64,000 bases of DNA from Pseudomonas sp. (GTDB taxonomy: Bacteria > Pseudomonadota > Gammaproteobacteria > Pseudomonadales > Pseudomonadaceae), in contig JAUYKV010000048.1 in assembly GCA_030699825.1 (NCBI GenBank), positions 62,001 through 126,000 of the forward strand. Direction: 5' to 3'. The notes under the pieces were generated by a model, which was not told where the DNA came from, searched no databases, and saw only the letters and a program-made list of their open reading frames with translations. Positions 61,422 to 64,000 of this stretch are shown here, piece after piece. The stretch's first letter is position 1. Each line of letters starts with the position of its first letter. The translations under genes and the position numbers were made by a program.

Positions 61422-61482
61422 GTAGCCCGGATGTAATCCGGGAATGCCGGCACCCTGTTTCCCCGGATTGCATCCGGGCTAC
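61422..61482. repeat. REP-like inverted repeat before recR
   Basis: Arms GTAGCCCGGATGTAATCCGG and CCGGATTGCATCCGGGCTAC, each itself dyad-symmetric, separated by about 20 bp. The GTAGCCCGGAT...ATCCGGGCTAC type is a widespread bacterial intergenic repeat. It occupies the end of the 230-bp ybaB-recR gap. Confidence 0.8.
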
Positions 61483-61499
61483 GAGTCTGTAGGAGTTCC

Positions 61500-62099
61500 A
61501 TGAGCTTCAGCCCATTGATCCGCCAATTGATCGATTCCCTGCGCATTCTGCCGGGGGTGGGGCAGAAGACTGCCCAGCGCATGGCGTTGCAGATGCTCGA
61601 GCGTGATCGCGGTGGCGCAATGCGCCTGGCTCAGGCGCTGACCCGGGCGATGGAGGGCGTTGGTCACTGCAAACAGTGCCGCAGCCTTAGCGAGGATGAG
61701 ATCTGCCAGCTGTGCCTCGATCCGCGTCGCGACGACAGCCTGTTGTGTGTGGTGGAAGGGCCGATGGATGTCTACGCGGTGGAGCAGACCGGTTTTCGTG
61801 GGCGCTACTTCGTGCTCAAGGGCCATCTTTCTCCGCTCGACGGCCTGGGGCCGGAAGCCATCGGCATTCCCGATTTGCTGGCGCGTATTGCCCAGGGCAG
61901 TTTTGCCGAGGTCATCCTGGCGACGAACCCGACCGTGGAAGGCGAGGCGACGGCCCATTACATTGCCCAGTTGCTAGCTAACAAGGGGTTGATTGCTTCG
62001 CGTATCGCCCACGGTATGCCGCTCGGTGGCGAGCTGGAACTGGTCGACGGCGGAACCCTGGCGCACTCGATTGCCGGGCGCCGGCCGATTCAGTTGTAG
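61500..62099 (+). CDS. recR: Recombination mediator RecR
   Basis: RecFOR-pathway protein, 199 aa. N-terminal helix-hairpin-helix ([20 protein letters not shown]), four-Cys zinc finger [16 protein letters not shown], and TOPRIM domain with [18 protein letters not shown] and [20 protein letters not shown], then [25 protein letters not shown] lies before the ATG, right after the REP-like repeat. Confidence 0.96.
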   Translation: MSFSPLIRQLIDSLRILPGVGQKTAQRMALQMLERDRGGAMRLAQALTRAMEGVGHCKQCRSLSEDEICQLCLDPRRDDSLLCVVEGPMDVYAVEQTGFRGRYFVLKGHLSPLDGLGPEAIGIPDLLARIAQGSFAEVILATNPTVEGEATAHYIAQLLANKGLIASRIAHGMPLGGELELVDGGTLAHSIAGRRPIQL

Positions 62100-62113
62100 G
62101 GCAACCCCCTCCC

Positions 62114-62260
62114 TTGTGGGAGCGGCTTTGATCCGTAGTCCGGATGCAATCCGGGGCGGTTTGCAGGCGCTGGATTTCCCCGGATTTCATCCGGGCTACG
62201 ACTGCTTTCGTAGGAGGGGCCATGGTCCCGCAGGAAGAACACCCCTCCCACAAAGCCGGC
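62114..62260. repeat. Nested REP-like repeat between recR and the acyl-CoA dehydrogenase gene
   Basis: Inner arms GTAGTCCGGATGCAATCCGG and CCGGATTTCATCCGGGCTAC (62135-62199) belong to the same family as the repeat before recR. Outer arms TTGTGGGAGCGGCTTTG (62114) and CTCCCACAAAGCCGGC (62245) form a second inverted pair of the GTGGGAGCGG type common in pseudomonads. Together they make a compound palindrome of about 150 bp. Confidence 0.75.
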
Positions 62261-62305
62261 CCGCTGCAATTTGTCCGCAGGTATGGCTGAACTGTCATCT
62301 TGATA

Positions 62306-62323
62306 ACCAAGCAAGCGCTCGGT
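62306..62323. promoter_or_regulatory. Palindromic operator candidate before the acyl-CoA dehydrogenase
   Basis: ACCAAGCAAGCGCTCGGT is an 18-bp dyad, ACCNAGC-N4-GCTNGGT, located 43 bp before the start codon. Such sites are typical of TetR-family repressors of fatty-acid genes, but the regulator is unknown. Thirteen bases of it (AGCAAGCGCTCGG) recur upstream of nqrA at 3269-3281. Confidence 0.5.
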
Positions 62324-62366
62324 AAGTTCAGGGGCTTGTTCGGGAAACTCGCTCAGGAGCCATGCC

Positions 62367-63515
62367 ATGTCCGCCTTCCAGGAATACTTCGACGACTCCC
62401 AGCAGCTGGTGCGCGACTCTGTGCGGCGTTTCGTCGAGCGGGAAATCCTGCCGCATATCGATGAGTGGGAGGAGGCTGAAGAGTTTCCGCGTGAGCTGTA
62501 CCTGAAGGCCGGCGCCGCCGGGATTCTTGGTATCGGCTACCCGGAGCAGTTCGGCGGCAGCCATGAGGGCGACATCTTCGCCAAGGTCGCCGCCAGTGAA
62601 GAGTTGATGCGCTCGGGTTCCGGCGGCCTGGTCGCTGGCCTCGGTTCCCTGGATATTGGTCTGCCGCCGGTGGTCAAGTGGGCCGCACCGGCGCTGCGCG
62701 AACGTATAGTGCCGCAGGTGCTGGCGGGCGAGAAGATCATGGCTCTGGCGGTTACCGAGCCCTCCGGCGGCTCCGACGTGGCCAATCTGAAGACTCGCGC
62801 GTTACGTGATGGTGATTGCTATCGGGTGAGCGGCAGCAAAACTTTTATCACCAGTGGCATTCGTGCCGATTACTACACGGTAGCGGTACGGACTGGTGGC
62901 GACGGTTTCGGCGGTATCAGCCTGTTGCTGATCGAGAAGGGCACTCCCGGTTTCACTGTCGGTCGCAAGTTGAAGAAGATGGGCTGGTGGGCATCGGATA
63001 CTGCCGAGCTGTTCTTCGACGACTGCCGGGTGCCGGTGTCGAACCTGATTGGTGCCGAGAACATGGGCTTTGCCTGCATCATGGCCAACTTCCAGAGCGA
63101 GCGCTTGTCGCTGGCGATCATGGCCAACATGACGGCGCAACTGGCCTTCGAGGAAGCGATGAAATGGGCGAAGCAGCGAGAGGCGTTCGGCAAGCCAATC
63201 GGCAAGTTTCAGGTGCTCAAGCACCGTCTGGCGGAGATGGCGACCCAGCTGGAGGTTTCCCGTGAGTTCACCTATCGCCAGGCAGCGAAGATGGTCGCGG
63301 GCAAGAGCGTGATCAAGGAAATCTCCATGGCGAAGAACTTCGCCACCGACGTGGCCGATCGGCTGACCTACGATGCGCTGCAGATCATGGGGGGGATGGG
63401 CTATATGAGAGAAAGCCTGGTGGAGCGCCTGTACCGCGATAACCGGATTCTGTCGATTGGCGGTGGCTCGCGCGAGATCATGAACGAGATTATCGGCAAG
63501 CAGATGGGCTTGTAG
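62367..63515 (+). CDS. Acyl-CoA dehydrogenase family protein
   Basis: FAD-dependent acyl-CoA dehydrogenase, 382 aa. FAD/substrate motifs IMALAVTEPSGGSDVANLKT and YRVSGSKTFITSGIRADYYT, TAELFFDDCRVPVSNLIGAE, and C-terminal QIMGGMGYMRESLVERLYRD. The usual YEGT catalytic Glu is replaced (SIGGGSREI); instead Glu262/263 in AFEEAMKWAKQREAFG corresponds to the helix-G base of long-chain and isovaleryl-CoA dehydrogenases, so a long or branched acyl substrate is possible. It would deliver electrons to ETF. Directly preceded by a palindromic operator candidate. Confidence 0.9.
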   Translation: MSAFQEYFDDSQQLVRDSVRRFVEREILPHIDEWEEAEEFPRELYLKAGAAGILGIGYPEQFGGSHEGDIFAKVAASEELMRSGSGGLVAGLGSLDIGLPPVVKWAAPALRERIVPQVLAGEKIMALAVTEPSGGSDVANLKTRALRDGDCYRVSGSKTFITSGIRADYYTVAVRTGGDGFGGISLLLIEKGTPGFTVGRKLKKMGWWASDTAELFFDDCRVPVSNLIGAENMGFACIMANFQSERLSLAIMANMTAQLAFEEAMKWAKQREAFGKPIGKFQVLKHRLAEMATQLEVSREFTYRQAAKMVAGKSVIKEISMAKNFATDVADRLTYDALQIMGGMGYMRESLVERLYRDNRILSIGGGSREIMNEIIGKQMGL

Positions 63516-63647
63516 GGCGGGATTTGGTTCTGCAGGGGCGCGAGGGCCTTAGGCGGCCGGCGGGGTGTTTCGCATAGCGTCCTTGAGTATCCGCTCGCGC
63601 AGGTGCGTGGACGTTATCAAGATCAGGGTCGTGCTGTTTAACAAGCA

Positions 63648-63681
63648 CAAAAAAACGAGCCCCGCTTGTGCGGGGCTCGTC
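63648..63681 (-). terminator. Terminator of the cold-shock gene
   Basis: Perfect 11-bp stem ACGAGCCCCGC / GCGGGGCTCGT with TTGT loop; the run of seven A on its left becomes the T-tract on the minus strand. The remainder of the 184-bp gap after the acyl-CoA dehydrogenase shows nothing notable. Confidence 0.9.
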
Positions 63682-63699
63682 TTGAACAGGACAGGAAGC

Positions 63700-63912
63700 T
63701 TAAGCTACCTGTACCTCTTCAGCTTGCATACCTTTCTGGCCACGAGCAGCCACGTAGGTAACGGTTTGGCCTTCTTTCAGGCTCTTGAAACCGTCGCTCT
63801 GGATAGCTTTGAAGTGGACGAACAGATCATCGCCGCCGTTAGTCGGGGTAATGAAGCCGAAGCCCTTTTCATCGTTAAACCATTTGACGGTGCCAGTTTC
63901 GCGGTTAGCCAT
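63700..63912 (-). CDS. Cold-shock domain protein (CspA family)
   Basis: 70-aa single OB-fold RNA/DNA-binding protein with both nucleic-acid motifs, RNP1 KGFGFITP and RNP2 DLFVHF, within [20 protein letters not shown]. Acts as RNA chaperone or antiterminator. AAGAGA lies upstream of its ATG. The promoter and most of the leader lie beyond or near the right window edge. Which paralogue it is (CapB/CspD-like) is not resolved. Confidence 0.94.
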   Translation of the reverse strand: MANRETGTVKWFNDEKGFGFITPTNGGDDLFVHFKAIQSDGFKSLKEGQTVTYVAARGQKGMQAEEVQVA

Positions 63913-64000
63913 GATGTATCTCTTATAAATCGATGCGGATTGCAGTACTAGAAATACCCCAGCAGGGTGATGAACGCAATGATTTTTCGGTATTGAGTGG

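Overview
The window is a chromosome segment from a gammaproteobacterium, almost certainly a Pseudomonas. The evidence is the high G+C, the gene order (mfd, gap-type dehydrogenase, nqrABCDEF-apbE-nqrM, sthA, lolCDE, comEC, exbBD-lpxK-kdsB-murB, rne/rluC, yceD-rpmF-plsX-fabDG-acpP-fabF-pabC-mltG-tmk-holB-pilZ-tatD, etf genes) and Pseudomonas-type families such as DUF3509, DUF4823 and DUF1285 proteins. From memory, most of 1-51 kb follows the P. aeruginosa PA3002-to-PA2951 order. The dnaX-ybaB-recR-acyl-CoA dehydrogenase block at the right end belongs to another neighbourhood in that species (PA1532-PA1535), so there is a rearrangement point around 54-58 kb. I see no prophage, integron, CRISPR array, rRNA or tRNA.

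Layout. 0-2.6 kb: start of mfd (minus strand, cut by the window edge) divergent from an N-terminally extended GAPDH. 2.6-12.1 kb: a respiratory redox block comprising the six-subunit Na+-translocating NADH:quinone reductase, its flavin transferase ApbE, its maturation factor NqrM and the soluble transhydrogenase SthA. 12.2-17.2 kb: a minus-strand trio (phosphodiesterase, small secreted protein, PilZ-domain protein) facing lolCDE. 17.2-25 kb: DUF2062 protein, comEC, and a TonB-energy/lipid A/KDO/peptidoglycan precursor operon. 25-28.2 kb: rne, divergent across a ~590 bp leader from rluC-HAD-sppA. 31.4-42.6 kb: maf, then the fatty-acid, DNA-replication and cell-wall supercluster to tatD. 42.6-51.4 kb: an RgsA/P16-like small RNA, a PLP enzyme, a TetR regulator, moaA, two conserved unknowns and the divergent etfQO / etfBA genes. 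51.5-58.3 kb: the least conserved part, with a frameshifted hydrolase, a solute-binding protein, a DUF4398/OmpA lipoprotein pair, a MocR regulator, a frameshifted lipoprotein and small unknowns. 58.9-63.5 kb: dnaX-ybaB-recR and an acyl-CoA dehydrogenase, then a cold-shock gene on the minus strand.

The coding content is mostly housekeeping. The unusual material lies between genes. There are two near-identical 166 bp MITE-like elements with target duplications, and a degenerate relative. A different ~160 bp palindromic element flanked by TA supplies the end of lpxK, and a similarly built palindrome lies before fabD. Two heptanucleotide arrays have G-quadruplex potential on opposite strands after moaA. 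Candidate operators include a PsrA-type box in the etf intergenic region, 32-bp-spaced direct repeats before the MocR gene, and a palindrome before the acyl-CoA dehydrogenase whose core recurs upstream of nqrA. Two genes are broken by single frameshifts. I did not find a clearly new multi-gene system. The best candidates for undescribed biology are the mobile palindromic elements, the G-rich arrays and the DUF4398/OmpA envelope module.
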